Positions 18,367 to 27,562 of a stretch of 64,000 bases of DNA are shown here, piece by piece. Source of the stretch: Paenibacillus vini (GTDB taxonomy: Bacteria; Bacillota; Bacilli; Paenibacillales; Paenibacillaceae); assembly GCF_018403325.1 (NCBI RefSeq), contig NZ_BOSL01000002.1, positions 434,001 through 498,000 of the forward strand, written 5' to 3'. The first letter of the stretch is position 1; each line of letters starts with the position of its first letter. The position numbers and the translations under genes were made by a program. The notes beneath the pieces were generated by a model. The model was not told where the DNA came from, did not search any database, and was given only the letters and a program-made list of their open reading frames with translations.

Positions 18367-18394
18367 CTGAAACTATGGCAATTTTCGTTATAAT
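18367..18394 (+). promoter_or_regulatory. Candidate sigma-A promoter of the res operon
   Basis: A perfect TATAAT at 18389-18394 lies 16 bases after CTGAAA at 18367-18372. The A/T-rich sequence around it could also hold a ResD site, which I cannot define. Confidence 0.4.
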
Positions 18395-18457
18395 GTTCAT
18401 AGGATATTCACTTTTTGTCCATTGATTATGATATTTGTCATAGAAGGAGAGTTGGTT

Positions 18458-18985
18458 ATGGGGAAGGCGAGACGTCCGGTACAAATCGTCATTTTAATCT
18501 TTATCGTCATCCTTGGCGTCTATGCCATCGGATCGGCTGTATCCGGCGGCGGAAGCGGTAAACCTAAGATGGGTGACAAACCTCCCGCGATCAAATTGCT
18601 TGGGATGGATGGTAAGGTACATACCCTGGAAGAGTACAAAGGTAAAGCGGTGGTCGTTAATTTCTGGGCTACCTGGTGCACGTATTGCGTTAATGAAATG
18701 CCCGCGCTTCAGGCGCAGTGGAAGAAGTGGAGCGATCAGGGCGTGGTGGTGCTAGGCATCAACACTGGCGAAGACGAGATGACGGTGCGGAATTTTACGC
18801 AGCAGCTCGGCATCGATTTTCCGGTGCTTTACGATACGAACAATGAAGCGGTTCAGGATTACGGCGTTGTGCCGATGCCGACGACTTTCTTTGTCGATAA
18901 GAAAGGCAAAATTGCCTCTATCCATGAAGGCGAGCTGAATTTGGCGACCTTGGACGATCAAATCAAGCGGCTGGTGAATCCTTGA
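18458..18985 (+). CDS. resA: Thiol-disulfide oxidoreductase ResA
   Basis: 175 residues: an N-terminal membrane anchor (about 8-28) and a thioredoxin-fold domain facing outward. The active site is WCTYC, with Cys74 and Cys77, and a cis-Pro loop (VPMPTTFF) follows. ResA keeps apocytochrome c cysteines reduced for haem attachment. B. subtilis ResA has CEPC, so the two middle residues differ here. The ATG at 18458 has GAAGGAGAG upstream. It is first in resABCDE. Confidence 0.93.
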   Translation: MGKARRPVQIVILIFIVILGVYAIGSAVSGGGSGKPKMGDKPPAIKLLGMDGKVHTLEEYKGKAVVVNFWATWCTYCVNEMPALQAQWKKWSDQGVVVLGINTGEDEMTVRNFTQQLGIDFPVLYDTNNEAVQDYGVVPMPTTFFVDKKGKIASIHEGELNLATLDDQIKRLVNP

Positions 18986-19006
18986 TGGAGATAGGGGGAC
19001 TTTCTT

Positions 19007-20677
19007 TTGATTAAAAATACGAAGTGCGAATGCGGGCACCAGAATCGGGTCGGCACGGTGCTTTGCGAAGCCTGCGGCAAGCCGCTCGACGAACATGCGG
19101 ATTCCAAGGAATTGCTGGAGATGCGTTACGACGGCGTAGCCCGGCGTTCGCAACGCGCAAACCCGAACTTTATCGATAAGATTTGGAACTTCTTTTCCTC
19201 GGTCAAGGTGGCTATTTATCTAATCATATTCACTTTGATCGGGGCGATTTTCGGTACAATTTTTGAACAGGAAAGCAATTTCGTGAGTTTTGATCCGTCA
19301 ACCTTTTACAAGGATAAGTATGGAACGATCGGCGATATTTATTACAAGCTGGGCTTGTCCCACACTTACGAGTCCTGGTGGTTCGTCTTGCTGCTCGTGA
19401 TGATCGGAGCCTCTCTTGTCATCTGCAGTCTGGACCGGGTGCTTCCGCTTTACAAAGCGCTTTCAAAACAGAAGATTCGCAAGCACATGCAATTTCTTAC
19501 CCGGCAAAAGGTGGTTTACCAAGGGCCGGTCGAGGGAAACGGCGAGGAATGGGTTCAACAGGCCGTGAAGCCGCTTAAGAAAAAGGGATACCGTGTGCAT
19601 ACGGACGGTTCCGCCCTCCTGGCCGAGAAGCAGCGGTTCAGCCGTTGGGGCCCTTACGTGATTCATATCGGCCTGATCGTGTTTTTGCTGGCCGTGCTAT
19701 TCCGGGGTTTGCCGGGTCTGCATCTCGACAAGCATTACTGGTTCCCTGAAGGGGAGATCACCAAAATTCCCGACACGAATCTTTACTTGAAGAACGACAA
19801 ATTCACGGTCGAATACTACACCGAAGAAGAAATGTCCGATGATTTCCGTGGTACCGGCAAGATCGTTCCGAAGCTGTTTGAGACAAAGGCGATCCTGTAT
19901 GAATGCACGGCGGATTGCGGCGATCCTTCTAAGGAGCCGAAGCTGAAAGAGGTTCAACAGCATGCGATCCGGGTCAATGACCCCTTGAACTATAAAGGCT
20001 TTAAGGCGTATCAGTTCGACTTTGACTTGACGCCGAAGCTGCGGTCGGTACAACCCGTGCTTGTTAATGTTGAGACAGGCGAGCAATACGGAAAGTTCAA
20101 GCTTGATATGACGAACCCGCAGCAGAATTTCACTCTTGGCCCTTATACGCTGGAGCTGAAAAACAAGTTCATGGATTTTGCCTTAAATGATCAAGGTCAG
20201 CCGATTTCCAAATCCAAAGATCCGAATGCTCCGGCATTTTTGTTTTTGGTCAAGGGACCGGATTTACCGGAAAAGGGAAGCCAGTACATTTATTTTCCCA
20301 AACAGATCGATAAAGAACGATTTCAGCAGGATGCCATTAACGAAAAGCTCGGCGGTCTGCAGAACAAACTGCAGCTGGATGTAATCGGAATGGAAGATGT
20401 CGACTTTATCGAGTCCTCCAGCTACTTAAATATCCGTATCGACCGGGCGATGCCTTATGTCTGGACGGGTCTTGGAATCGTAATGCTCGGGCTGGTTATG
20501 GGATTTTACTGGCAGCACCGGCGGATCTGGCTTCGCATCGATGACGGCGTATTGACCGTGGGGGGCCACACTTCGAAGAACTGGTTCGGCTTGCGCCGCG
20601 AAGTGGCTTCATTTCTCAAAATGATGAATGTGGAAGTGGATGAGAAGCAATTGGATAACGGGGGGAATCGGTCATGA
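19007..20677 (+). CDS. resB: Cytochrome c biogenesis protein ResB
   Basis: 556 residues. A small N-terminal zinc-ribbon-like segment (Cys7, Cys9, Cys20, Cys23) is followed by the membrane helices of the ResB/Ccs1 family (IWNFFSSVKVAIYLIIFTLIG; a helix near 120-145; one near 220) and a large extracytoplasmic domain ending in a last helix near 480. ResB with ResC moves haem across the membrane and joins it to apocytochrome c. The TTG start follows ATAGGGGG. It overlaps resC by four bases. Confidence 0.93.
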   Translation: MIKNTKCECGHQNRVGTVLCEACGKPLDEHADSKELLEMRYDGVARRSQRANPNFIDKIWNFFSSVKVAIYLIIFTLIGAIFGTIFEQESNFVSFDPSTFYKDKYGTIGDIYYKLGLSHTYESWWFVLLLVMIGASLVICSLDRVLPLYKALSKQKIRKHMQFLTRQKVVYQGPVEGNGEEWVQQAVKPLKKKGYRVHTDGSALLAEKQRFSRWGPYVIHIGLIVFLLAVLFRGLPGLHLDKHYWFPEGEITKIPDTNLYLKNDKFTVEYYTEEEMSDDFRGTGKIVPKLFETKAILYECTADCGDPSKEPKLKEVQQHAIRVNDPLNYKGFKAYQFDFDLTPKLRSVQPVLVNVETGEQYGKFKLDMTNPQQNFTLGPYTLELKNKFMDFALNDQGQPISKSKDPNAPAFLFLVKGPDLPEKGSQYIYFPKQIDKERFQQDAINEKLGGLQNKLQLDVIGMEDVDFIESSSYLNIRIDRAMPYVWTGLGIVMLGLVMGFYWQHRRIWLRIDDGVLTVGGHTSKNWFGLRREVASFLKMMNVEVDEKQLDNGGNRS

Positions 20678-21936
20678 GTTTTTTAGAGGTCAGTAGACAG
20701 GCTTTTGTAATTGCGTTTTATTTATATTGTTTATCTTTTATTTTTTATGTAGTGGCCGTAACGGGGAAAACCTGGAGAAATCGCGATCCGAAGCAGCATG
20801 AACGCAAATGGGGGATTATCTCGTTTGCGACCTCTTCCCTTGGACTGCTAGCCCATCTGGTCTATTGCGGTACGCGTTGGGCGTACAGCGGGCATGTTCC
20901 GGTGAGTAATATGTACGAATTCATGACCTTCTTGTCCATGATGGTTATGGTAGCCTTTACGGTCGTCTTCTTGATTTACCGTAAAATTTTGCTCGGTATG
21001 TTTGCTTTACCGATCGCCATAATTATTATGGCTTATGCAGCGGTATTTCCGCAGGATGTTCAGCCTTTGATTCCGTCGCTTAGATCCATCTGGTTGTACA
21101 TACACGTTACTTTGGCGGCTTTGGGAGAATCGTTCTTTGCGGTCGGTTTTGCCGCCGGTTTAATGTATTTGCTACGGACAATCGACTTCAGCGCAAAAGA
21201 CAAAATATCCCGCCGGCAAAAATGGTGGGTTGAATTTACGCTTTTTTCTATTATTATAGTAGTGGGCTTCATTGTCTCCGTATTCGCATTCCGCGCTTCC
21301 GGTTATGAAGCTGTTTTCACGCAAAATGCGACAAAGATTGACAGCCAAGTAGAGCAAGATAGTACAATAGACAAGAAGATGTACTCTATGCCTCCGATTG
21401 TGGCTCCGCATGACAGCAGTGTAGAATCCATTCAACCGTTCCTCGGCCTGGATAAACCGTTGTTTGAAGCGCCGGCGTGGATGAAAGGCGATAACTCGGG
21501 CCGCAAGCTTAACACGGTGTTGTGGGCGCTGATTTCCGGCGTAATCATTTACGTCCTGCTTCGTTTGATTCTCCGCCGTTCGCTCAGCGAATTGCTGGCA
21601 CCGACGGTGAAGAGTATAGATCCGGATGATCTGGACGAGATCAGCTATCGCGCGATTGCAATCGGGTTCCCGATCTTTACGCTGGGAGCTCTCATCTTTG
21701 CGATGATTTGGGCGCAGCAGGCATGGGGACGATTCTGGGGCTGGGACCCGAAAGAAGTATGGGCTCTCATTACCTGGCTTTTCTATAGTGCATATCTGCA
21801 TCTTCGTTTATCGCGCGGTTTTCAGGGGCGCAAGGCTTCCTGGCTCGCCGTACTCGGCTTCTTAGTCGTTATGTTTACCCTCGTAGGGGTCAATCTCATC
21901 ATTGCGGGTTTGCATTCCTATGCGGGCACAGACTAA
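20674..21936 (+). CDS. resC: Cytochrome c biogenesis protein ResC (CcsA family)
   Basis: 420 residues, a polytopic membrane protein with the haem-handling WWD-type motif, here WGRFWGWDPKEVWALITW near residue 350. Conserved histidines flank it (HVTLAALGE; LHSYAG at the end). It forms the system II cytochrome c synthase with ResB. ATG overlaps the resB stop. An unconserved extracytoplasmic insert lies around 220-265. Confidence 0.93.
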   Translation: MSFLEVSRQAFVIAFYLYCLSFIFYVVAVTGKTWRNRDPKQHERKWGIISFATSSLGLLAHLVYCGTRWAYSGHVPVSNMYEFMTFLSMMVMVAFTVVFLIYRKILLGMFALPIAIIIMAYAAVFPQDVQPLIPSLRSIWLYIHVTLAALGESFFAVGFAAGLMYLLRTIDFSAKDKISRRQKWWVEFTLFSIIIVVGFIVSVFAFRASGYEAVFTQNATKIDSQVEQDSTIDKKMYSMPPIVAPHDSSVESIQPFLGLDKPLFEAPAWMKGDNSGRKLNTVLWALISGVIIYVLLRLILRRSLSELLAPTVKSIDPDDLDEISYRAIAIGFPIFTLGALIFAMIWAQQAWGRFWGWDPKEVWALITWLFYSAYLHLRLSRGFQGRKASWLAVLGFLVVMFTLVGVNLIIAGLHSYAGTD

Positions 21937-22008
21937 TGATATAATAATCTAACCAATAATGAACTACATTCAGTGCTCAAGCGTAAGAAGATGAAGGGGT
22001 TGTTGTCC

Positions 22009-22725
22009 ATGTCAGATCAAGAAAACCGTATTCTGGTAGTCGACGATGAAGAACGCATCCGCCGATTGCTTAAAATGTATCTGGAAAAAGAAGGATATGA
22101 AATCGATGAAGCCGAGGATGGAGAAATAGCTCTGAAAAAAGCGACCGCCAACGATTACGGCTTGATTCTCCTCGATGTGATGCTGCCGGGAATCGACGGG
22201 GTAGAGGTATGTAACCGTCTTAGACAAGTGAAGTCGACGCCGGTGTTAATGTTGACGGCCAAAGGGGAAGAGATCAACCGGGTGCAGGGATTTGAAGTCG
22301 GTGCCGATGATTACGTCGTCAAGCCGTTCAGTCCCCGCGAGGTGATTTACCGGGTCAAAGCGATTATGCGCCGCGCTTCGGCGACAGCCTACTTGACCAA
22401 GGAAAACGGTACTAGCAACAATATCGTGTTCCCTCATCTCGTTATTGAGCATGACGCTCACCGGGTTACGGCCAGCGGGCAGGAAGTCAGCTTGACGCCG
22501 AAGGAATATGAACTGCTGCATTATCTGGCAGTCTCCCCGGATAAAGTGTTCTCCCGGGAAGAGCTCTTGAAAGATGTATGGAACTACGAATTTTTCGGCG
22601 ACCTGCGTACGGTCGATACGCATGTGAAACGCCTTCGCGAGAAGTTGAACAAAGTATCTCCGGAATCCGCTGCCATGATCACGACGGTATGGGGCGTAGG
22701 TTACAAGCTGGAGGTAGCGAAATAA
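22009..22725 (+). CDS. resD: Two-component response regulator ResD
   Basis: 238 residues: receiver domain (DDEER at 12-16, phospho-acceptor D56 in LLDVMLPG, KPFSPREV) and an OmpR/PhoB winged-helix DNA-binding domain (SLTPKEYELL, VDTHVKRLREK, VWGVGYK). ResD activates aerobic and anaerobic respiration genes. The ATG at 22009 is chosen for AAGGGG nine bases upstream and for agreement with the family start; two earlier in-frame starts (21973, 21991) lack support. Confidence 0.94.
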   Translation: MSDQENRILVVDDEERIRRLLKMYLEKEGYEIDEAEDGEIALKKATANDYGLILLDVMLPGIDGVEVCNRLRQVKSTPVLMLTAKGEEINRVQGFEVGADDYVVKPFSPREVIYRVKAIMRRASATAYLTKENGTSNNIVFPHLVIEHDAHRVTASGQEVSLTPKEYELLHYLAVSPDKVFSREELLKDVWNYEFFGDLRTVDTHVKRLREKLNKVSPESAAMITTVWGVGYKLEVAK

Positions 22726-24168
22726 GTGAATTTCTTAAGAACGCTTGTCGGTAAGCTGTGGATTACGATCATTTGTCTGGTGGCATTTGTCCTCCTTTCC
22801 GTGGGATTGTTTTTTCTTCCCTATATCGATACGAATTTTACGAATCCGGGAGCCATCAAAAAACTGTTCGTCCTCGTTTCGATGATCGGCTTCTCGCTGA
22901 CAACGTTCTTTGCGTTATTTTTGATCACCAAAATTACGCAGCCGATGCAGCGGCTTATTCAAGCCACGGATTCGATTCGCAAAGGGAATTACGACACCCG
23001 GCTTTCGCTGAAAACCAGCGACGAGATCGGCGTGTTGTCTAATACGTTCAACCATATGGCCGAGGAATTGGAGAAGACGATCCGAAGTCTGAACCATGAA
23101 AAAGAGCACCTATCCAGCGTGCTTCGCAGCATGAATGATGCGGTTATTACCTTGGACGGGAGCGGCTATGTCATATTGACCAATCCCCCGGGTGAACGCA
23201 TTCTGCAGATGTGGGGCGATTTGCCGGATGAGGAAAGCGAAACGGCAGAAACTGTTCAGGGCTCATTGCAAAAGATTCCGCGTCCGCTTCAGCAGATGTT
23301 TCGTAAAGTGCTGGATCAGGAAGGCGACCAGAGCATGAACATCCATGTAAAAAAAGGCGTCTGGTCCGTGCATATGGCCCCCCTTGCTTCGGATGGAGGC
23401 ATTCGCGGGGCGGTAGCTGTTCTGCGCGATGTTACCGAAGAAGTGAAGCTGGAAAAAATGCGCCGGGATTTCGTAGCTAATGTTTCGCATGAAATCCGGA
23501 CACCGCTTTCGATGATGCAGGGATACAGCGAAGCGTTGCTTGACGGAATGGCGACATCTCCGGAGGAGAGCGCAGAGCTGGTCCAGGTTATTCATGATGA
23601 ATCGCTTCGAATGGGGCGGCTTGTCCGGGACTTATTGGACTTGGCCCGTATGGAGGCTGGTCATACCGATATGACTATGCAATCTGTGGATATTCGGGAG
23701 CTCGCCGAACGCGTATACCGCAAATTTCTCGTACGCTCGAAGGAGAATGACATCGCTTTGCGGCTGGAGCTTAAGGACGGTCCCCTGGAACTCCAGGAGG
23801 CGAACGAGGATCGTCTGGAGCAGGTGCTGACGAATCTGCTGGACAATGCTTTCCGTCATACTCCTGAAGGGGGCACGATCTCTATTGAAGCGGGAATGGC
23901 TGAAGGGGGACATGGATCCGAGCTGCACTTGTCCGTTAGAGACAGTGGAGTCGGGATTCCGGCGGACGATTTGCCGTTCGTCTTCGACAGATTCTATAAA
24001 GCCGATAAAGCACGCGTCCGCGGTGAAACCGGAGGAACGGGGTTAGGCTTGTCCATTGTGAAGAACATTGTCGATTCCCATGGCGGCTCGATCTATGCCG
24101 AGAGCGAAGTGGGGAAGGGAACCGCATTTCATATGCTGCTGCCTGTCGAAAAGCCGCAATTATCGTAA
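22726..24168 (+). CDS. resE: Sensor histidine kinase ResE
   Basis: 480 residues: membrane helix 11-33, a very short outside loop, helix 47-68, HAMP domain, PAS domain (about 125-240), HisKA with phospho-acceptor H255 in VSHEIRTP, and an HATPase_c domain with NLLDNAFRHTPEGG, DSGVGI and GGTGLGLSI. It pairs with ResD. The loop between the helices is only about 13 residues, far shorter than in B. subtilis ResE, so sensing is likely by the PAS or membrane parts. The GTG start directly follows the resD stop. Confidence 0.93.
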   Translation: MNFLRTLVGKLWITIICLVAFVLLSVGLFFLPYIDTNFTNPGAIKKLFVLVSMIGFSLTTFFALFLITKITQPMQRLIQATDSIRKGNYDTRLSLKTSDEIGVLSNTFNHMAEELEKTIRSLNHEKEHLSSVLRSMNDAVITLDGSGYVILTNPPGERILQMWGDLPDEESETAETVQGSLQKIPRPLQQMFRKVLDQEGDQSMNIHVKKGVWSVHMAPLASDGGIRGAVAVLRDVTEEVKLEKMRRDFVANVSHEIRTPLSMMQGYSEALLDGMATSPEESAELVQVIHDESLRMGRLVRDLLDLARMEAGHTDMTMQSVDIRELAERVYRKFLVRSKENDIALRLELKDGPLELQEANEDRLEQVLTNLLDNAFRHTPEGGTISIEAGMAEGGHGSELHLSVRDSGVGIPADDLPFVFDRFYKADKARVRGETGGTGLGLSIVKNIVDSHGGSIYAESEVGKGTAFHMLLPVEKPQLS

Positions 24169-24173
24169 AAATG

Positions 24174-24207
24174 TAAAAACACCCTTTGTAAAAAGGGTGT
24201 TTTTTTG
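24174..24207. terminator. Bidirectional terminator between resE and serA
   Basis: AAAACACCCTTT and AAAGGGTGTTTT pair around GTAAA, with A and T tracts on both sides, between convergent genes. Confidence 0.85.
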
Positions 24208-24274
24208 TTGAACCGAAGAGATTAATCTTGTTCAACGTGGAACATATTGGATTGAATCTTAGTTCAGAGACTTA

Positions 24275-25864
24275 TTATTCAAAAGCGATTTGTTGAGCTT
24301 TGTTGACTTCAGCCAGCTTGGTCAGCTCAGCAAGGACTTCCTTAGGCGTTTCCTTATCAACGGTGAGCACCATGATCGCTTCGCCTCCAACGATTTTCCG
24401 GCCAACCTGCATCGAAGCGATGTTGACATCGTTTTTGCCGAGCAACGTGCCTACGCTGCCGATAATACCCGGCTTGTCGTTGTGCGAGATGAAGATCAGA
24501 TGTCCTTCCGGAGCGATGTCAACCGGGAACTTATCGATTTGAACGATCCGTGCGCCGTACCCGTTCAACAGCGTACCCGCGATGCGGCGTTCTGCACCGT
24601 CCTGGGTTTTAAGCGATACGCTGATCAGGTTGGTGAAGCCTTTGGTAGCCGAAGCCTGGGATACGACAACGTTCACGTCGCGGGCTTTGGCGAGGTGCAT
24701 CGAGTTGACGATGTTGACGTCATTTCCGAAATGGCGCGAAAGCACACCTTTAATGATATAACGAGTCAGCGGCTGAGTGTCGACTTCCGCCAAGTCGCCA
24801 GCGTAATCGACATGAATTTCCTGAACCGCCACATCGTTGAGTTGAGCCAAGAATGCGCCGATCTTTTCACCGAGCTCAAAGTAAGGCTGAAGCTTGTTCA
24901 TTACGCTAGGAGCTACCGGAGGCATATTCACGGCGTTCTTGAACGGTTCGTTGCGCAAAATGTGCAGAACTTGCTCCGATACGTCGATAGCCACATTTTC
25001 CTGGGCCTCAATTGTGGATGCGCCGAGGTGAGGAGTAACGATGACTTTCGGATTGTTCAGGAACGGGTGATCCGCTTCCGGCGGTTCCTTCTCGAATACG
25101 TCGAATGCCGCACCGGCTACGATCCCTTGATCGATCGCTTCAACAAGCGCCATTTCGTCAACTACACCGCCGCGGGCACAGTTGATAATGCGCATGCCTT
25201 TTTTCATAACTTCAAATTGAGGACGCGAAATCATATGCTTCGTTTCCGGTGTCAACGGCGTGTGAACGGTGATGAAGTCAGCGTTCCGGACGATATCGTC
25301 CACCGAAGCCAGCGTAATTCCGAGCTTCTCAGCACGCTCTTCCGTCAGGAACGGATCGTAGCCGAGAATATCCATGCCGAACGCTTTTGCACGCTTTGCG
25401 ACTTCGCTGCCGATCCGGCCCATGCCGAGAACGCCGAGCGTCTTGTTGCGCAATTCCACGCCCAGGAACTTGCGGTCCCATGTGCCTTGGATCGTCTTGG
25501 CGTACGCTTGCGGAATGTGACGGGCCAGCGCCATCATCATAGCGAAAGCATGCTCGCAAGTTGTGATCGTGTTGCCATCGGGAGCATTGATGACGACAAT
25601 CCCGCGCTTGGTAGCCGCTTCGAGGTTGATGTTGTCAACGCCGACGCCTGCGCGGCCGATAACTTTCAGGTTTTTGCCGGCTTCCATAATCTTCTCGGTT
25701 ACTTTGGTCTGGCTGCGGACGAGCAGGCCGTCGTATTCGGCGATGATAGCAACAAGCTCATCCTCGCTAAGTCCTGTCTTTTTCTCCACGACGACGTCGC
25801 TTGCGTCCATGAGCTGCTGAATTCCCATGTCGCTGATTGGATCCGAAACTAATACTTTAAACAT
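24275..25864 (-). CDS. serA: D-3-phosphoglycerate dehydrogenase
   Basis: 529 residues. The N-terminal catalytic/NAD domain shows GRAGVGVDN, LGVLGMGRIGSEVA, NCARGGVVDE and PHLGAST with the catalytic His. An intervening domain (about 310-450) and a C-terminal ACT domain (HNDKPGIIGSVGTLLG) follow. It oxidises 3-phosphoglycerate to phosphohydroxypyruvate, the first step to serine; the ACT domain suggests feedback control. The ATG at 25864 has AGGAGG ten bases upstream; an in-frame extension to 25942 is not supported. A T-box leader precedes it. Confidence 0.95.
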   Translation of the reverse strand: MFKVLVSDPISDMGIQQLMDASDVVVEKKTGLSEDELVAIIAEYDGLLVRSQTKVTEKIMEAGKNLKVIGRAGVGVDNINLEAATKRGIVVINAPDGNTITTCEHAFAMMMALARHIPQAYAKTIQGTWDRKFLGVELRNKTLGVLGMGRIGSEVAKRAKAFGMDILGYDPFLTEERAEKLGITLASVDDIVRNADFITVHTPLTPETKHMISRPQFEVMKKGMRIINCARGGVVDEMALVEAIDQGIVAGAAFDVFEKEPPEADHPFLNNPKVIVTPHLGASTIEAQENVAIDVSEQVLHILRNEPFKNAVNMPPVAPSVMNKLQPYFELGEKIGAFLAQLNDVAVQEIHVDYAGDLAEVDTQPLTRYIIKGVLSRHFGNDVNIVNSMHLAKARDVNVVVSQASATKGFTNLISVSLKTQDGAERRIAGTLLNGYGARIVQIDKFPVDIAPEGHLIFISHNDKPGIIGSVGTLLGKNDVNIASMQVGRKIVGGEAIMVLTVDKETPKEVLAELTKLAEVNKAQQIAFE

Positions 25865-26061
25865 GATTTCTAGCCTCCTAATTTGTCTTTTGTTTATAGG
25901 ATTGCTTCTTCGGGATTGCGGACTGCCCGCAGCAGCCTGCATACCCCTGGAAGCATTACCATACGCACTTGCTTTTCTCCATTACCGTTACACTGTACCA
26001 AAGGATAGAGATAGATGAGCACCGCAAACAAAGAATTTGGCGCGATTGGGCGAAAGGTACT

Positions 26062-26341
26062 AAAAAAACTCCCAATCCGCATACTACTGCCGTAGTAAGG
26101 GACGAGAGTTGTTCGTGGTACCACCCTAATTCACTGGACCTTTGCAGGTCACAGCCTCAATGTCATAATGACGGAATGATAACGGAATTATTCCGACTGC
26201 GCCTACAATCTGATAAGAGGTTCAACGCAGTGACTCAGGATCGCTAAAGTTGTCGTTCCACTGCCGGTTTCCAGCACCACCGGCTCTCTGGGAGCTTCCG
26301 GACGACTTTGTTTCCTTCACAGTTTTTTGCGAAATCTAATT
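26062..26341 (-). promoter_or_regulatory. T-box leader of serA
   Basis: On the minus strand, after the promoter, come a Stem I with a canonical distal part (AGAGAGCCGGTGGTGCTGGAAACCGG, given here in outline), then the T-box sequence AGGGTGGTACCACG (26114-26127) and a terminator stem ending in GGGAGTTTTTTT (26062-26075). Such leaders sense uncharged tRNA and antiterminate. The base after TGG is T, which would pair with an A discriminator; tRNA-Ser normally has G. The specifier codon was not resolved. The 200 bases between this leader and serA (25865-26061) hold no supported gene. Confidence 0.85.
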
Positions 26342-26347
26342 TTTCAT

Positions 26348-26376
26348 AATGTATCATGCGGCGTCAGAGGTGTCAA
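26348..26376 (-). promoter_or_regulatory. Sigma-A promoter of serA
   Basis: On the minus strand, a perfect TTGACA (26376-26371) and TACATT (26353-26348) with a 17-base spacer, immediately upstream of the T-box leader. Confidence 0.75.
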
Positions 26377-26561
26377 TACTATTTCGTCCGATCGGTTTCG
26401 GGCGCAGGGAGCGGCCTTGAATCCGACCGGTTTTTTGGGTATGATTTTATTAATGTCGAATTTGCTCATTTCCGGACGAGCCGGGTATTTTTTTGCCTTT
26501 GGCTAACTGATTGACTTATTGACTTGTATTTCTATTACAATAGACAGGGTTTGACAAAATT

Positions 26562-27155
26562 ATGAAAAAATTCAAATTCGGCAAAGTGAAGATCCAGAGA
26601 GTGGATCCCGCTCAGATTGATGACCGTTTGCTATTGATCAATCTTTATTTTACTCAAGGTTTAGCTTTGTTTATTGGACTGATTATTCTCTTTTTTCAAA
26701 AAAGAAATCCGCTTACCGTGCTGAAATTTCCGCAGACCCCGGAATTCCTTTATTGGGGAGTAGGCCTTGCGGGGTGCATGCTGGTCATTGACTTGCTGCT
26801 TTCAAAAATCGTCCTTGAGGAAGCTTTGGATGATGGGGGAATCAATACCAAGCTGTTCCAAGCCCGCCCCGTGTGGCATATCGTTTTGATCGCTTTCGTT
26901 GTGTCGATTTGTGAAGAACTTTTGTTTCGCGGAGCGATTCAGCACGGTCTGGGACCTTACTGGACCAGCATCCTGTTTGCCGTGATCCATATCCGTTATC
27001 TGAAGCACTGGATCCCGACGGGCTGGGTGTTTGCCAGCAGTTATGGCCTTGGATTTATCTACGTACAGACAGGGACGCTGTGGGCCCCGATCGTCTGTCA
27101 TTTTCTCATCGACCTCATCTCAGGACTAGCTATCAAATATCGGAGGGAAACATGA
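26562..27155 (+). CDS. CPBP family intramembrane metalloprotease
   Basis: 197 residues with several membrane helices and the CPBP/CAAX signature CEELLFRGA (EExxxR at 118-123), then a second motif AVIHIRYLKHW and a third around CHFLIDL. Family members cleave or bind substrates in the membrane; the target is unknown. No convincing ribosome site precedes the ATG at 26562. TTGACT (26511) and TACAAT (26536), 19 bases apart, lie so close that the mRNA leader would be very short. The stop overlaps the next gene. Confidence 0.8.
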   Translation: MKKFKFGKVKIQRVDPAQIDDRLLLINLYFTQGLALFIGLIILFFQKRNPLTVLKFPQTPEFLYWGVGLAGCMLVIDLLLSKIVLEEALDDGGINTKLFQARPVWHIVLIAFVVSICEELLFRGAIQHGLGPYWTSILFAVIHIRYLKHWIPTGWVFASSYGLGFIYVQTGTLWAPIVCHFLIDLISGLAIKYRRET

Positions 27156-27520
27156 ACGAAAGGCTGAGCAGATCGGAGCGGCATGCACGAAACCGCAGCT
27201 CCGCTAATGGGACGCGTAAAAGGACGCGCCGAATCGAGGCGTCCGAAACGCTTGAGCGTAAAGCATCGGGGACATCCTATGTTGAAATGGCGGTGTCTTC
27301 AGAAACCGCACCAATTATCAGCGATACCGAATATTTCACGGAAGGCAATGAATCTGACGTAAGCGAACTGCCGACGAGAAAAGAGATGTTCCCTTCCCAG
27401 CGTATCAAAATTACCAGATGGTTTTACAATTCGTTATTGTACATATTCATCGCGATCATGATTTATTTGCTGTGGTGGGGGATCAGTGACTCTCCTTGGG
27501 GAGAAAGCCATGGTCTCTAA
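27152..27520 (+). CDS. Hypothetical single-pass membrane protein
   Basis: 122 residues I do not recognise. The first ~45 residues are Arg/Ser-rich and basic (RSERHARNRSS; RKRTRRIE), the middle is acidic and Ser/Thr-rich, and one membrane helix spans about 93-112 (NSLLYIFIAIMIYLLWWG), leaving a ~10-residue tail outside. The ATG overlaps the CPBP protease stop (ATGA) with GGAGGG upstream, so the two are translated together and may act together. Confidence 0.7.
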   Translation: MNERLSRSERHARNRSSANGTRKRTRRIEASETLERKASGTSYVEMAVSSETAPIISDTEYFTEGNESDVSELPTRKEMFPSQRIKITRWFYNSLLYIFIAIMIYLLWWGISDSPWGESHGL

Positions 27521-27527
27521 TCCGGGG

Positions 27528-27556
27528 TTGCGCTTGATTTGCAAATCGGATATACT
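27528..27556 (+). promoter_or_regulatory. Candidate sigma-A promoter of serS
   Basis: TTGCGC (27528-27533), a 17-base spacer and TATACT (27551-27556), just before the serS T-box leader. Confidence 0.5.
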
Positions 27557-27562
27557 GTGAAA

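Noticed and set aside
24290-25852. A 520-codon open frame on the plus strand opposite serA
   Set aside because: It is the antisense shadow of a well-conserved serA; no ribosome site and no recognisable protein.
25894-26124. A 76-codon minus-strand frame between the serA T-box and serA
   Set aside because: It starts inside the T-box terminator region and has no good ribosome site; it is leader RNA.
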